Below are positions 34,485-44,399 of a stretch of 64,000 bases of DNA, piece after piece (position 1 is the stretch's first letter; every line of letters starts with the position of its first letter). The stretch spans positions 496,001 through 560,000 of the forward strand of contig JADJQS010000006.1 of NCBI GenBank assembly GCA_016712635.1. The letters run 5' to 3'. The position numbers were made by a program, and so were the translations under genes. The notes below the pieces were generated by a model, which saw only the letters and a list, made by a program, of their open reading frames with translations, did no database searches and was not told where the DNA came from. This stretch comes from Gammaproteobacteria bacterium (lineage in GTDB: Bacteria; Pseudomonadota; Gammaproteobacteria; SZUA-140).

Positions 34485-34561
34485 GGGGACAGATTTTTAT
34501 CTGTCCCCCGATATCGCAATGATGCCAGTACGCCTCACACCTAACGCCTCACACCTCACGC
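34485..34561. repeat. GGGGACAGAT palindrome plus outward heptamer arm between cysC and the SLC13 gene
   Basis: GGGGACAGAT-TTTT-ATCTGTCCCC (34485-34508) has a perfect 10-bp stem. A CGCCTCA-type arm follows at 34529-34561 and runs up to the SLC13 start. No matching left heptamer arm is present. Two repeat families adjoin here. Confidence 0.85.
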
Positions 34562-34568
34562 TCGAGCC

Positions 34569-36335
34569 ATGAGCCTTGAAGCCTGGTTTACCGTTGCCGT
34601 CATCGGCCTCTGCCTCGGGCTGCTGATACACGGGCGCACGGCGCCGGACATCGTCATGATGGCCGGCCTGACCCTTCTGCTGGTGTCCGGCATACTGACG
34701 CCAACGGAAGCTCTTTCCGGTTTGTCGAATGAGGGCATGGTCACGGTGGGCATCATGTTCGTCATCGTGACCGGCCTGCGCGATACCGGCGCCATCGCCT
34801 GGATCGTGCAGCACCTGCTCGGTGTGCCGCGCTCGACCGCCCACGCCCAGATGCGCCTGATGACCCCGGTCGCCGCCATGAGCGCCTTCCTCAACAACAC
34901 TCCGGTGGTCGCGATGATGATCCCGGCGGTGCAGGACTGGGCGCGCCGCCACCGGATCTCCGTCTCCAAGCTGATGATCCCGCTGAGCTATGCCACCATC
35001 GCCGGCGGCACCTGTACCCTGATCGGCACCAGCACGAATCTCGTTGTGAACGGCATGCTGATCAAGGAGACCGGCCACGGACTCAAGATGTTCGAGCTCG
35101 CCTGGGTGGGTATCCCGCTGGTGGTGGTGGTCTTCCTCGGCATCGTCCTGCTTAGCCGCTGGCTGCTGCCAGAGCGCAAGCCGGCCATCAGCCAGTTCGA
35201 GGAATCGCGCGGCTATACCGTGGAGATGATGGTGGACTCCAGCGGGCCGCTGGTCGGCAAGACAGTGGAGCAGGCCGGCCTGCGCCACCTGCCGGGTCTG
35301 TATCTGATCGAGATCGACCGCGGCGAGCAGGTGCTGCCGGCCGTTTCGCCGCTCGAGCGGCTGCAGGCGAACGACCGGCTGATCTTCGCCGGGGCGGTGG
35401 AATCGGTCATCGACCTGCAGAAGATCCACGGCCTCTCCCCGGCCACCGACCAGATCTTCAAGCTGGGCATGCCACGGCCGGAACGCTGCCTGATCGAGGC
35501 GGTGATCTCCAACAGCGCCCCGCTGGTGGGCAAGAGCATCCGCGAGGGGCGCTTCCGCACCCTCTACAACGCGGCGGTCATCGCCGTCTCGCGCAGCGGC
35601 GAGCAGATCAAGGGCAAGATCGGCGACATCGTGCTGCGTCCGGGCGACACCCTGCTGCTGGAAGGGCACCCGTCCTTTGTTGAGCAGCAGCGCAATTCGC
35701 GTGACTTCTATCTGGTGAGCCGTCTGGCGGGCTCGACCCCGCTCAATCATGACAAGGCGCCGATCGCACTCGCGATCATGACCGCCATGGTGGCCGCCGC
35801 CGCCTTCGGCTGGCTCAGCATGCTGCAGGCGGCGCTGCTGGCCGCCGGCGCGATGTTGATTACCCGCTGTACGCGCGGCAGCAATGCGCGCGCAGCGGTG
35901 GACTGGCAGATCCTGATCGTGATCGCCGCCTCGCTCGGCATCGGCAAGGCGCTGGAGACCACGGGTGCGGCGCAGGCAATGGCTGACGGTTTCCTGTCCT
36001 TCACCGGGGCAGGCCCGCTGATGGCGCTCTTCGTGGTCTACGTCATGACTGTGCTGTTCACCGAGATCGTGACCAACAATACCGCTGCTGCACTGATGTT
36101 TCCCATCGCGCTTGCGCTCAGCAAATCACTCGATGTGAGCTACATGCCCTTCATCATCACCATCACGGTGGCGGCTTCGATGAGCTTCGCCACTCCGATC
36201 GGGTACCAGACCAACCTGATGGTGCTGGGTCCGGGCGGTTATCGCTTCACCGACTACATGAAACTTGGTATCCCGCTGACCGTCATGGTCGGGATACTGA
36301 TTATGCTGATTGTCCCGCGGGTGTGGGCGTTCTGA
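34569..36335 (+). CDS. SLC13/DASS-family anion permease with two TrkA-C domains
   Basis: A 588-residue membrane protein with roughly twelve hydrophobic segments split by a cytoplasmic insert (about residues 205-385) that contains two RCK/TrkA-C domains (GPLVGKTVEQAGLR and APLVGKSIREGRFR). Transport motifs NNTPVVAMM with GTSTNLVVNG in the first half and ETVTNNTAAA-like TEIVTNNTAAALMFP with TPIGYQTNLMVLGPGGY in the second are typical of SLC13/ArsB-type carriers. Many bacterial members with this architecture are assigned to sulfate. Adjacency to cysC supports sulfate uptake; other anions cannot be excluded. Confidence 0.88.
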   Translation: MSLEAWFTVAVIGLCLGLLIHGRTAPDIVMMAGLTLLLVSGILTPTEALSGLSNEGMVTVGIMFVIVTGLRDTGAIAWIVQHLLGVPRSTAHAQMRLMTPVAAMSAFLNNTPVVAMMIPAVQDWARRHRISVSKLMIPLSYATIAGGTCTLIGTSTNLVVNGMLIKETGHGLKMFELAWVGIPLVVVVFLGIVLLSRWLLPERKPAISQFEESRGYTVEMMVDSSGPLVGKTVEQAGLRHLPGLYLIEIDRGEQVLPAVSPLERLQANDRLIFAGAVESVIDLQKIHGLSPATDQIFKLGMPRPERCLIEAVISNSAPLVGKSIREGRFRTLYNAAVIAVSRSGEQIKGKIGDIVLRPGDTLLLEGHPSFVEQQRNSRDFYLVSRLAGSTPLNHDKAPIALAIMTAMVAAAAFGWLSMLQAALLAAGAMLITRCTRGSNARAAVDWQILIVIAASLGIGKALETTGAAQAMADGFLSFTGAGPLMALFVVYVMTVLFTEIVTNNTAAALMFPIALALSKSLDVSYMPFIITITVAASMSFATPIGYQTNLMVLGPGGYRFTDYMKLGIPLTVMVGILIMLIVPRVWAF

Positions 36336-36550
36336 GCGCTGGGTAGTAAGTATTGAGGCAGTGTATGAAACTGAGCGCCATATTATTCAGGCGACAGAAA
36401 ACAGATCTTTATGAGTGGCGGCGCATAAAAGCAGGTAGCCGAAATTTTATATAGCGTTTCTGCTATGGCTGATATCGTTGAGAAAATGCTCACACAAGTG
36501 CTGCATGGACTATCTGGTCTTCTGGAGAGTCAATTAATAAAGGTATTCAC

Positions 36551-37182
36551 ATGTTGATAGGTGGCCGTTCTGAGACCTTATTTCTGGTCTGCCTGAAGAA
36601 ACTGCTCTGTGACTCAAAGAATATACTGGATATTGGAACGCCAGAAAGATTTGCCAAGGAATTACGGCGTTACGAGAGCTTGTTTCTGGAAAGAACTATC
36701 TCGCAGCAGGATTTAATCCAGAAATGAACAAGGGTCAGTACAATTGCGACTTACATCAAGATATAGAAATGATGACATTTGATGATTCATCATTTGATGC
36801 GGTCATTTGCCTAGAGGTACTCGAGCATGTCGCAAATCCATTCCAAGCCGTCCATGAAATAAAGCGCGTGTTGATAAACGGCGGAAAACTTCTGCTAACG
36901 GTTCCATTTCTCAGCCAGTATCATGGAAAAAGCGCTTTATCGCATGATCATTTAAATTATCCCGATTATTGGCGTTTTACGCATGAGGGTTTACATAAGC
37001 TGTTTCATGATTTCACGAATCTTGAAGTGTTACCCCTGGATGGACCGATCGAATTCAGACTAAAGCAATTTTATCTCACTCGCTGGATAAATTACCCTGC
37101 TATTCGGAGAATCATAGATCTAATAGACAAACCGGAGCGCGGCAAGGCCACAACGAGACATCTTGTTTACGGCATCAAATAA
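36551..37182 (+). pseudogene. Class I SAM methyltransferase interrupted by a frameshift
   Basis: Frame 1 from ATG 36551 reads MLIGGRSETLFLVC... to NILDIGTPERFAKELRRYESLF. A different frame continues SGKNYLAAGFNPEMNKGQYN and on through DAVICLEVLEHVANPF to a stop at 37182. The two halves join naturally near 36682-36690 (TGTTTCTGG), indicating a one-base indel. The acidic VLEHV motif and the late LLLTVPFLSQYHGK resemble methyltransferases of glycan clusters. It may be a true pseudogene, or a sequencing error; a start at 36724 would give only the C-terminal 152 residues. Confidence 0.7.
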
Positions 37183-37187
37183 ACAAG

Positions 37188-38313
37188 ATGAAGATTCTAG
37201 TAGTGACGGGAATATTCCCTCCGGATCATGGTGGTCCGGCGAGCTATGTGCCGGAGATTGCACAGGCGTTGTCTGTGAAACATACAATAGTGTCAGTAAT
37301 AACCTTGAGTGACTTGTTGAACCACAGCGATGAAAACTATACGTTTCCGATCTTGAGAATTTTACGGAAAGCTAACAAGATTTCTCACATTTAGAATAGT
37401 TAATACCATAAGAAAATATTCCAAAGAGGCAGATGTCATATTCGTCAATGGACTGATCTTCGAAAGCATCGTTGCATGCAAATTATTCTCAAGGAAACCG
37501 TTAGCCATAAAAATCGTTGGTGACCTGATTTGGGAAAAGGCGAAACTATCATCACCTGACACGGTATCCATCGATGAATTCCAGAGAAATGTGGCGGGTA
37601 TAAAGTGGAAAATTTTGAAATGGATCTACAATAAGCTGATCAATCAGTGCGATGCCATTATCGTACCAAGCCTATATCTATGCAGGATTGTTAAAGGTTG
37701 GGGAATCGATACTGCAAAAATTAACGTCGTATACAACTCCGTGAAACCACAGTCTCTTCCATATGCTAATTATGGAGAAGGCGGCAATGTCGATTGCGTT
37801 ACAGTGGCGAGATTGGTGCCTTGGAAGGGAATTAGTGAGCTTATAGATGTCGTTTGTGAAAACAAGTGGACTTTAAATGTTATCGGTGACGGCCCCCTAA
37901 AGGAGGATCTTGTATGCAGAGCGCTCAAGCACAGTAATAATTCTGTACAATTTCTTGGTTATGTACCTCGTGATCAGGTGCATTCTGAAATTTCCAAAGC
38001 CAAGATATTCATCCTTAACTCGACATATGAGGGATTGCCACACATTGTTCTCGAGGCGAAACAAGCCGGAGTAGCCGTTATTGCAACCGCTGTTGGTGGA
38101 ACACCTGAGACAATAACAGATGGCGTAGATGGATATCTTATTCCCCCGGGGGACAATGCCATGCTAAGAGAGAAAATCGGATATTTGCTATCCAACAATG
38201 ATAAGCGCACTCAGGTAGCATCGAAAGGTAGAGAACAGGTTTTGCATAACTTTTCATTTGAAACCATGGCTACCAAAACTGAGAAAATCCTTGAAAATAC
38301 CCTGAATAGGTAA
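37188..38313 (+). pseudogene. GT4 glycosyltransferase interrupted by a frameshift
   Basis: The N-terminal part MKILVVTGIFPPDHGGPASYV runs from 37188 and stops at 37394. From about 37381 another frame is open: FLTFRIVNTIRKYSKEADVIFVNG... through NVVYNSVKPQ and TYEGLPHIVLEAKQAG (the GT4 Glu-x7-Glu nucleotide-sugar motif) to 38313. The junction lies near 37378-37382 (GATTTCTC). Joined, it would make a normal-length retaining glycosyltransferase of about 375 residues. It starts five bases after the preceding gene. Confidence 0.72.
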
Positions 38314-38330
38314 ACCGGCTGGTGCATATC

Positions 38331-39521
38331 ATGGGTCATCCGATAAATATCCTCCTTCTCAGCAAAGATCCCACCTTATTCGAGCAAAATGATGCTGTCA
38401 TCGGTGACACAAGAAAGCGACACATCGCCTACTCGAATATACTGCAATCAAGGTACCCCGGAAGCCAAATAAAAGTCATAACCTACACAAAGAGAACTTC
38501 GCTACTTCAGCATGAGAAAATCAATCAATCTCTCTCGATTTTCGGGACCGCCTCTGCTCACCGCATCACCTATTTGGCCGGTGTGATAAGAATGCTGCCT
38601 AAAACGCTGGAGGATGGATGGCGGCCAGATATCGTCACTGCTCAGACCCCATGGGAAGAAGGCATCGTCGGATACGTGATATCAAGAATATTCAATGCTA
38701 AGTTCATACTGCAAATCCATTTCGATTTGTTTTCTGAGCACTGGCGAAAAGAAAACAGATTTAACCTGTGGCGTAACTTGATTGCGCGCGCATTGATCAA
38801 ACGATCTGATGCTGTTCGAGTAGTTTCAGAATTCCAAAAACACCAACTGGTGGATTGCCTCGGAAAACCATCCGGCACGATCCGGGTTATACCTGTAGGG
38901 GTGAATTTTCAGCCATTAGATGGTGAAAAGTCTGCATTCAAACGAAAGATAGCTATTTCATTGGAGGCTAAAAAAGTTGTCTTGTTTGTTGGTAAATTTT
39001 ATGCACCAAAAAATCTCCAACTATGGATTGATGTTGCGCAGCTTATTAGCCGTGATAACCCAGACGTAATGTTTGTCATGGCAGGCAACGGGCCCATGTT
39101 TGGTGAGATAAGGGAGGCGGTCATCAACCGTGGACTATCAGATAGATTTATTTTCTTGGGTTATGTCAAGCATGAGGAATTGCCCGGAATATATGCGGCC
39201 GCCGATGTCTTTCTACTTACCTCATATTATGAGGGATTTGGCAGAGTCGTCCTTGAGGCCTATCTAGCCAAAATCCCTGTTGTGAGTACCAAATGCGCCG
39301 GAACACTCGACCTCATCGAATCAGGTGTCACTGGAATATTAGCTCCTGTTGGTGATGCACAAACGTTAGCAGATGGTGTGATAAACCTGCTCTCCGCTGA
39401 TGAACTGAGGATGTCTTATGGGACTAAGGGACATGCGAGAGTGAATGTGAAATATGGTTTTGCTAACTTATCAAATAAGTTAGTCGACTTCTGGGGAAGT
39501 GTTTGCGATGAGTCAACCTGA
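38331..39521 (+). CDS. GT4-family glycosyltransferase
   Basis: A 396-residue GT-B enzyme. The N-terminal acceptor domain begins INILLLSKDPTLFEQNDAV, and the C-terminal domain holds VVLFVGKFYAPKNLQLWIDV, GNGPMFGEI, FLGYVKHEELPGIYAAADVF and the catalytic Glu-x7-Glu in YYEGFGRVVLEAYLAK. It probably adds one sugar of the repeat unit; donor and linkage are unknown. ATG 38331 is used; a GTG nine bases earlier is possible. Its stop overlaps the sulfotransferase start region by 14 bp. Confidence 0.87.
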   Translation: MGHPINILLLSKDPTLFEQNDAVIGDTRKRHIAYSNILQSRYPGSQIKVITYTKRTSLLQHEKINQSLSIFGTASAHRITYLAGVIRMLPKTLEDGWRPDIVTAQTPWEEGIVGYVISRIFNAKFILQIHFDLFSEHWRKENRFNLWRNLIARALIKRSDAVRVVSEFQKHQLVDCLGKPSGTIRVIPVGVNFQPLDGEKSAFKRKIAISLEAKKVVLFVGKFYAPKNLQLWIDVAQLISRDNPDVMFVMAGNGPMFGEIREAVINRGLSDRFIFLGYVKHEELPGIYAAADVFLLTSYYEGFGRVVLEAYLAKIPVVSTKCAGTLDLIESGVTGILAPVGDAQTLADGVINLLSADELRMSYGTKGHARVNVKYGFANLSNKLVDFWGSVCDEST

Positions 39522-40365
39522 TTTTATCGGTATAGGAGCGCAAAAATCAGGTACTTCATGGATTTATGCGTGCCTACATGTACATCCTCAGGTTTGTATA
39601 CCGCGTAAGGAAATACATTTTTTCAGCAGAGAGCGAAACTGGTCTAAAGGATATGATTGGTATGCAGGAAACTTTGACGGCTGTCATGCGGGGCAGGTAA
39701 TCGGTGAATTCTCAACTTCATACTTGGCGGATGAGTACACGCCTGCGAGGATCCATAATAAATTTCCTGATGTGAAACTGGTCGTGTCTCTACGCAATCC
39801 AATTGACAGAGCCTATTCCAATTATATTAACGATATCAAAACAGGTATTGTGTCCAGTTCTACGGACTTTCTGGATGCGTTGGATAGCCATCCTGAATAC
39901 ATGAACCAAGGTCAGTACGCGCGCCAAGTAAATCGTTACCTAGATTATTTTAAGCCAGCTCAATTGCTGATATTAATCTACGAGGATAGTTTGATCGATC
40001 CCGGGGACTATATAAAAAAAATATACAGATTTCTCAATATTGACCATGAATTTATACCTGAATTTATTCGTACAAAGATAAATCCTGCCAGGATTCCACG
40101 TCATGTCTGGATTGATTCCGGGATAAGGGCTGTCTCCAGTTACCTGAGATCAAACGGGTTTCGTACTCTATTCTGGCAAATAAAAAAATCAGGCCTCGCG
40201 GAAAGAATTCGGACACTGAATACAAGAATGGATATCAGACGCGCTGATGTGATAGACACTCAAACTAGACATTATTTGTATGAGAAATATGATATCCAGT
40301 CAGAAATTTCTGCTATTTCAAAAATAATTGGAAGAGATCTTATCGAGTGGCGCATTCAAACATAA
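39508..40365 (+). CDS. PAPS-dependent sulfotransferase
   Basis: A 285-residue sulfotransferase. The 5'-phosphosulfate-binding loop is IGAQKSGTSWIYACL near the N-terminus and the 3'-phosphate-binding motif is VSLRNPIDRAYSNYIND (Arg and Ser positions conserved). QYARQVNRYLDYF and LLILIYEDSL are typical of heparan-type and bacterial glycan sulfotransferases. Located among glycosyltransferases, it likely transfers sulfate from PAPS to a repeat-unit sugar. PAPS could come from cysC at 33864. The ATG at 39508 overlaps the preceding gene. Confidence 0.88.
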   Translation: MSQPDFIGIGAQKSGTSWIYACLHVHPQVCIPRKEIHFFSRERNWSKGYDWYAGNFDGCHAGQVIGEFSTSYLADEYTPARIHNKFPDVKLVVSLRNPIDRAYSNYINDIKTGIVSSSTDFLDALDSHPEYMNQGQYARQVNRYLDYFKPAQLLILIYEDSLIDPGDYIKKIYRFLNIDHEFIPEFIRTKINPARIPRHVWIDSGIRAVSSYLRSNGFRTLFWQIKKSGLAERIRTLNTRMDIRRADVIDTQTRHYLYEKYDIQSEISAISKIIGRDLIEWRIQT

Positions 40366-41419
40366 CAGTGATTTGCCAGGTTGTTGACGAGCATGATCCT
40401 ATTAATGCAACAGCTGTCAGATGGATTCGTGTTCTGTCACAAAAGAATCAGGTAGGGAAAGTAACTGTCCTGGCATTAAAAGTCGGTGAATATAACTTGC
40501 CTGATAATACGAGAGTGTTCTCGTTTAGAGGAAGAAATCGCATTTCTACTTTGATTAAGTTCTATTCCCTGATAATAAAAGGAGTGATGGTAAATAAAAC
40601 GGATTATTATTTTATCTATCAGGGTGGCCCATATCCGTTGCTACTTTTACCATTTAAGCTTTTGGTGGTAAAAACGTATACCATTGGAAAGCACATCCAC
40701 ATATTACCTTTATGATGAAATTATACGCGCGTTACTGCGACACCGTTGTATTTACTTCAACAACCAATGCATTTCCCATGCAATTACCCAATCTCAGAGT
40801 TATTGGGCAGGGCGTTGATACAGAAAAATTTCGGGTGTTGGGAAAGGAAAGAAATAAAGATCTTGTCATTGTTGGCAGGATTGCCCCGGTCAAGCGCTTG
40901 GAAAGCATAATTTTCATATTGACGCATTTGAATCTCAAGTACGGAATAGCTCCGAAAGTAGATTTATATGGTCCGATATCAGGACAGGATAAGAAATATA
41001 AGGAGCACATAGACCATCTAATCTGTGAGCAGAAATTGAATGATCAGATTATTTTTCATGGGCCAGTTAGGCAGGATGCCCTCCCGGAGATATTTAATAC
41101 CCACAAGCTCCTTGTCAACTTTTCTGATACTGCATTGGATAGAGTTGTCGTCGAAGCTATGGCCTGTGGATTGCCAGTGTTCTCGACGAATAACTGCGTT
41201 AGAGAGATCATCCCCGACGCTTATCATGATATTCTGACTTGTGTTGACCAACACGAAAACCATGCGCTGCTTGCTGAATTGATCTACTCACTGCTTTTGC
41301 TGCCTGATGCCATCAGAACCCATATCGGCAGGGACCTAAGAGAAATTATATTACATCATCATAGTGATATAACCCTGTTCGACAGAATGTTAGCCGAAAT
41401 CGGAAACTATGAAAAATAA
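40347..41419 (+). pseudogene. Glycosyltransferase interrupted by a frameshift in an A5 run
   Basis: From GTG 40347 the frame reads AHSNITVICQVVDEHDPIN... to LPFKLLVVKT, then runs into a premature stop at 40715. Another frame supplies NVYHWKAHPHITFMMKLYAR and continues to 41419 through LVIVGRIAPVKRLES and a GT4 C-terminal motif (DRVVVEAMACGLPVFSTN). The shift maps to GGTAAAAACG at about 40668-40676, a five-A run prone to slippage. Slippage could in principle restore the full protein; decay or a read error are alternatives. Confidence 0.72.
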
Positions 41420-42209
41420 ATTCTCGATAAAAATTGGCGTCAGAAACTCATTCATCATTGCCAATGGAATGTATAAAAACATCAGAAACTCACTGCCTGA
41501 TAAGCGGATTGTCGCAATTCACGATATCAATGACTCGATCAGATTCCGAGATAAAATGCATTGGCTGCGCGAAACATATGACATTCTTAGTTTGGGCGAT
41601 TTGCTCGAAACTAGCATAGGCAACAAAACACAGATCGCCATAACATTTGATGACGGCTATCTGTCATGGCGTGATAATGTTATTCCGGTGCTGGTGGATC
41701 TCAATATTCCTGCCACTTTTTTTATTTGCTCTGGTTTTGTTGGTCTTGATGAAATTGATGCAAGAAAGTTTGCTGTTAATTGCTTCAGGAGAAAACAGAA
41801 GCTGCTTCCACTTCAAGCAGAGCACATCAGATCGATATCTGATCATAAATTGTTCGAGATAGGTGGACACACGGCGCATCACCTGGATCTCGGAAAAGAG
41901 TATCCCACAGAAATTCTGATAGATGAAATTATAAGAGACCGTGAACTATTAGAGGATTGGACAGGCGATGATGTACGATGGTTCGCATATCCATTTGGAG
42001 GAAGAATTAATGTCTGTAATCAGACAAAAGAATTTGTCAGAAATACTGGTTATAGCGCTGCGTTTACTATCATTCCTAGATCAGCGAACGAGATCGAGGA
42101 TTTCTATGAAATAGGGAGGGATAGCCTGGACATCTATGCATCAGATCTTTTATGGAGAAACTGGCTTAACGGCGGTTACGACATGATTAAGAAAACAAGG
42201 ATTTCGTAA
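41409..42209 (+). CDS. Polysaccharide deacetylase (NodB-domain) family protein
   Basis: A 266-residue carbohydrate esterase 4 protein. The NodB motif 1 AITFDDGYLSW gives the catalytic Asp and metal Asp, motif 2 GGHTAHHLDLG supplies the His metal ligands, and WFAYPFGG is motif 3. It would remove N-acetyl groups from a sugar. No signal peptide or membrane segment is clear, so it may act on cytoplasmic lipid-linked intermediates. It overlaps the preceding gene by 11 bp and the next by one base (TAATG). Confidence 0.86.
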   Translation: MKNKFSIKIGVRNSFIIANGMYKNIRNSLPDKRIVAIHDINDSIRFRDKMHWLRETYDILSLGDLLETSIGNKTQIAITFDDGYLSWRDNVIPVLVDLNIPATFFICSGFVGLDEIDARKFAVNCFRRKQKLLPLQAEHIRSISDHKLFEIGGHTAHHLDLGKEYPTEILIDEIIRDRELLEDWTGDDVRWFAYPFGGRINVCNQTKEFVRNTGYSAAFTIIPRSANEIEDFYEIGRDSLDIYASDLLWRNWLNGGYDMIKKTRIS

Positions 42210-42817
42210 TGAACAAGTTTGAATATGTGAGGAATATTATCCTTTCTGAACCAGTGAATAACAAAAGTCTGCTCGATGTCGGATGCAGAGGATGTGAATT
42301 AAAGTCTTATGTCGGAGATGTGGTTGCATACAAAGGTGTGGACCTATTCCAAAATCCATCGAATAGCGTTGACTACGTGTTGGATGTAGAAAATGGACTT
42401 CCCATGGAAAATAGTTCAAGTGACTATGTCGTAGCCTTGGATTTGGTTGAACATCTTAATGATTTTCAAGGCGGCTTAGAAGAATTACTGAGGGTGGCGC
42501 GAGAGAAACTCATCGTAATGCTTCCAAATATGGCTCACTGGGTTTTCAGGAAGGAATTCCTTTTTCATGGAAGGATCGGTGCAAAATATGATCTTTCATA
42601 TGGAATGGGAAAAGACCGACATCGCTGGTTCACTGTGTTGCCACAGACGGATGAATATATAAAAAGGTTTTGTGACGAAAATAATCTCGAGTTACAGGTC
42701 ATCTGGTTTAATGGAGGAAGAAAGAAAGAACTATTCTATCGAGTAACGAAATTCCTGGGTTTTCCGCCATCAATAGGCGTGTGGGCATCACTTTATATAA
42801 TGAAAAAAATGTCATAA
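42209..42817 (+). CDS. Class I SAM-dependent methyltransferase (MetW-like)
   Basis: A 202-residue protein with motif I SLLDVGCRGCELKSYVG, the acidic strand YKGVDLFQ, and VVALDLVEHLNDFQGG followed by LIVMLPNMAHWVFR. MetW-like methyltransferases occur in glycan clusters, where they may methylate a sugar. It is coupled to the deacetylase by a one-base overlap. The target is unknown. Confidence 0.82.
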   Translation: MNKFEYVRNIILSEPVNNKSLLDVGCRGCELKSYVGDVVAYKGVDLFQNPSNSVDYVLDVENGLPMENSSSDYVVALDLVEHLNDFQGGLEELLRVAREKLIVMLPNMAHWVFRKEFLFHGRIGAKYDLSYGMGKDRHRWFTVLPQTDEYIKRFCDENNLELQVIWFNGGRKKELFYRVTKFLGFPPSIGVWASLYIMKKMS

Positions 42818-42833
42818 ATATATCGTGCGTACA

Positions 42834-42849
42834 CCATCATGCATGATGG
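42834..42849. other. 16-bp perfect palindrome upstream of wzx
   Basis: CCATCATGCATGATGG is self-complementary across all 16 bases. It lies in the 194-bp gap between the methyltransferase and wzx, which shows no gene. A regulator-binding site is possible but unproven. Confidence 0.4.
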
Positions 42850-43011
42850 AAACGAGAGCAGAGTTTCGTCGTAGAATTGAGTCGTTATCTGCGTCTAAGC
42901 ACACCTTTACTATTCATGGATTGTCTGTGTCGCATTAATCGATGCATTTACCCATCGCATATGGTCACTGGTCTCTCTCTTTTGATTCTTACTGGAAAAT
43001 AAGAGAATCAA

Positions 43012-44274
43012 ATGCGTAAGATAGTATCAGATGTTGGGTACATGGGGTTCTCACAACTCCTTGTCGCACTGTCGCAGATAGCGCTCCAAGTCTATGTGGT
43101 CAGGACCACGACAGTTTATGAATATGGTGAGTACATAGGCAGTCTAGTCATAGTGACGTTAGTTGAAGCAATTTTTGTCGCAAGAGGCGGTGAACTGGCT
43201 TTGCGATATGTCGGCACGCACTGGAATAAGAGTGATTTCATCACTGCTCGGCAATACGCAACAGCGATAATACGCATCGATAAATATGTAAACTGGTTAC
43301 TTTATATCTTGCTCGTTACTTTGGCATTTGCGACCTATGAGGTGCTGAATTTAAATCTATATTACGTGATATTTCTTTCGCTTGTTATTCCAGCTCAGGT
43401 AGGTTACGGAGTGTATAAAAGTCTATTCATAATTTCATCTAGACTCAGGGGGCAATCTGTATTTGAAATAATCTTCGCCGTCGTGCAGATATCTACAGGA
43501 GCCATTGGCGTTTATTTATTCAGCATCCCTGGTTTGATTGCATCAGTTATTGGAACAGCTATGGTGAAGACTGTTTTAGCTAGGGTTATGACGGAAAGTT
43601 GGTGGCCTGATAACGTCAAAGGTCTGGATTCCCTTTCCACAAATAATAATATCAATATAACAACCTGGTGGAGCGACAGTATACATTCTATTATGCGAAA
43701 TTCATTTTTCTCTGGGTCTAATCAAATAGACATAATCTTGCTCAATATATTCAGAGGTGCAGAAACAGTAGCTTTGTATAAAGTCGCAAAATCGTTATCT
43801 GCAATTCCTATAAAAATTGCCGCCCCTGTCTGGGCGGCCTTACGTCCTCGAATCATGAAATCATGGAACAACGGCGACAGGGCGAGATTAGTCAAGATAA
43901 TATTGACACCTTCATTATCCATGCTGGCAGTTCTTCCCGTTATGCTGCTGCCTGCTTCGCTGTATGGTGATAAGTTTATTGCCATTATATACGGGCCTGA
44001 CTATGCGTCCGCGATAGACTCTATTCTTGTATTGCTCGTCGGTGTATGGATCTTTAATGTGACTACAGGTTGGTTCAGGTTCTGGATATTAATAATTAAG
44101 GATAGATTAGCAAGTACAAATATATCGGCAATCCAGTTTTTTATGCTGCTAGTTCTAGGTCTGCTGTACGGAAAGGAAACAATTGTTTCAATGTCCGAGG
44201 TTGTGAGCGTAACCATGATTGTCGTCAGCGTGATGTGCTGGTTTGAATTATTCAGAAAACTAAAAACGCTGTGA
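43012..44274 (+). CDS. wzx: Wzx-type polysaccharide flippase
   Basis: A 420-residue integral membrane protein with about twelve hydrophobic helices and few charges, starting MRKIVSDVGYMGFSQLLVALSQIALQ. It fits the oligosaccharide flippase family (MATE/MVF-like fold), for example SGSNQIDIILLNIFRGAETVALYKVA, a common flippase block. It would move undecaprenyl-linked repeat units to the periplasm. The symbol is by function; sequence divergence is normal for Wzx. Confidence 0.82.
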   Translation: MRKIVSDVGYMGFSQLLVALSQIALQVYVVRTTTVYEYGEYIGSLVIVTLVEAIFVARGGELALRYVGTHWNKSDFITARQYATAIIRIDKYVNWLLYILLVTLAFATYEVLNLNLYYVIFLSLVIPAQVGYGVYKSLFIISSRLRGQSVFEIIFAVVQISTGAIGVYLFSIPGLIASVIGTAMVKTVLARVMTESWWPDNVKGLDSLSTNNNINITTWWSDSIHSIMRNSFFSGSNQIDIILLNIFRGAETVALYKVAKSLSAIPIKIAAPVWAALRPRIMKSWNNGDRARLVKIILTPSLSMLAVLPVMLLPASLYGDKFIAIIYGPDYASAIDSILVLLVGVWIFNVTTGWFRFWILIIKDRLASTNISAIQFFMLLVLGLLYGKETIVSMSEVVSVTMIVVSVMCWFELFRKLKTL

Positions 44275-44399
44275 ACTCTCGTATTCAATGGCGAGAGAAG
44301 CTGCTATCGGCCATTGTTGGGTATCTAGAGGTCAATCAATCATGAGAAATCTGGCCATTAGTAACCCATTGTTTGTCTCATTAGTTCTCCCTCGTAGTA

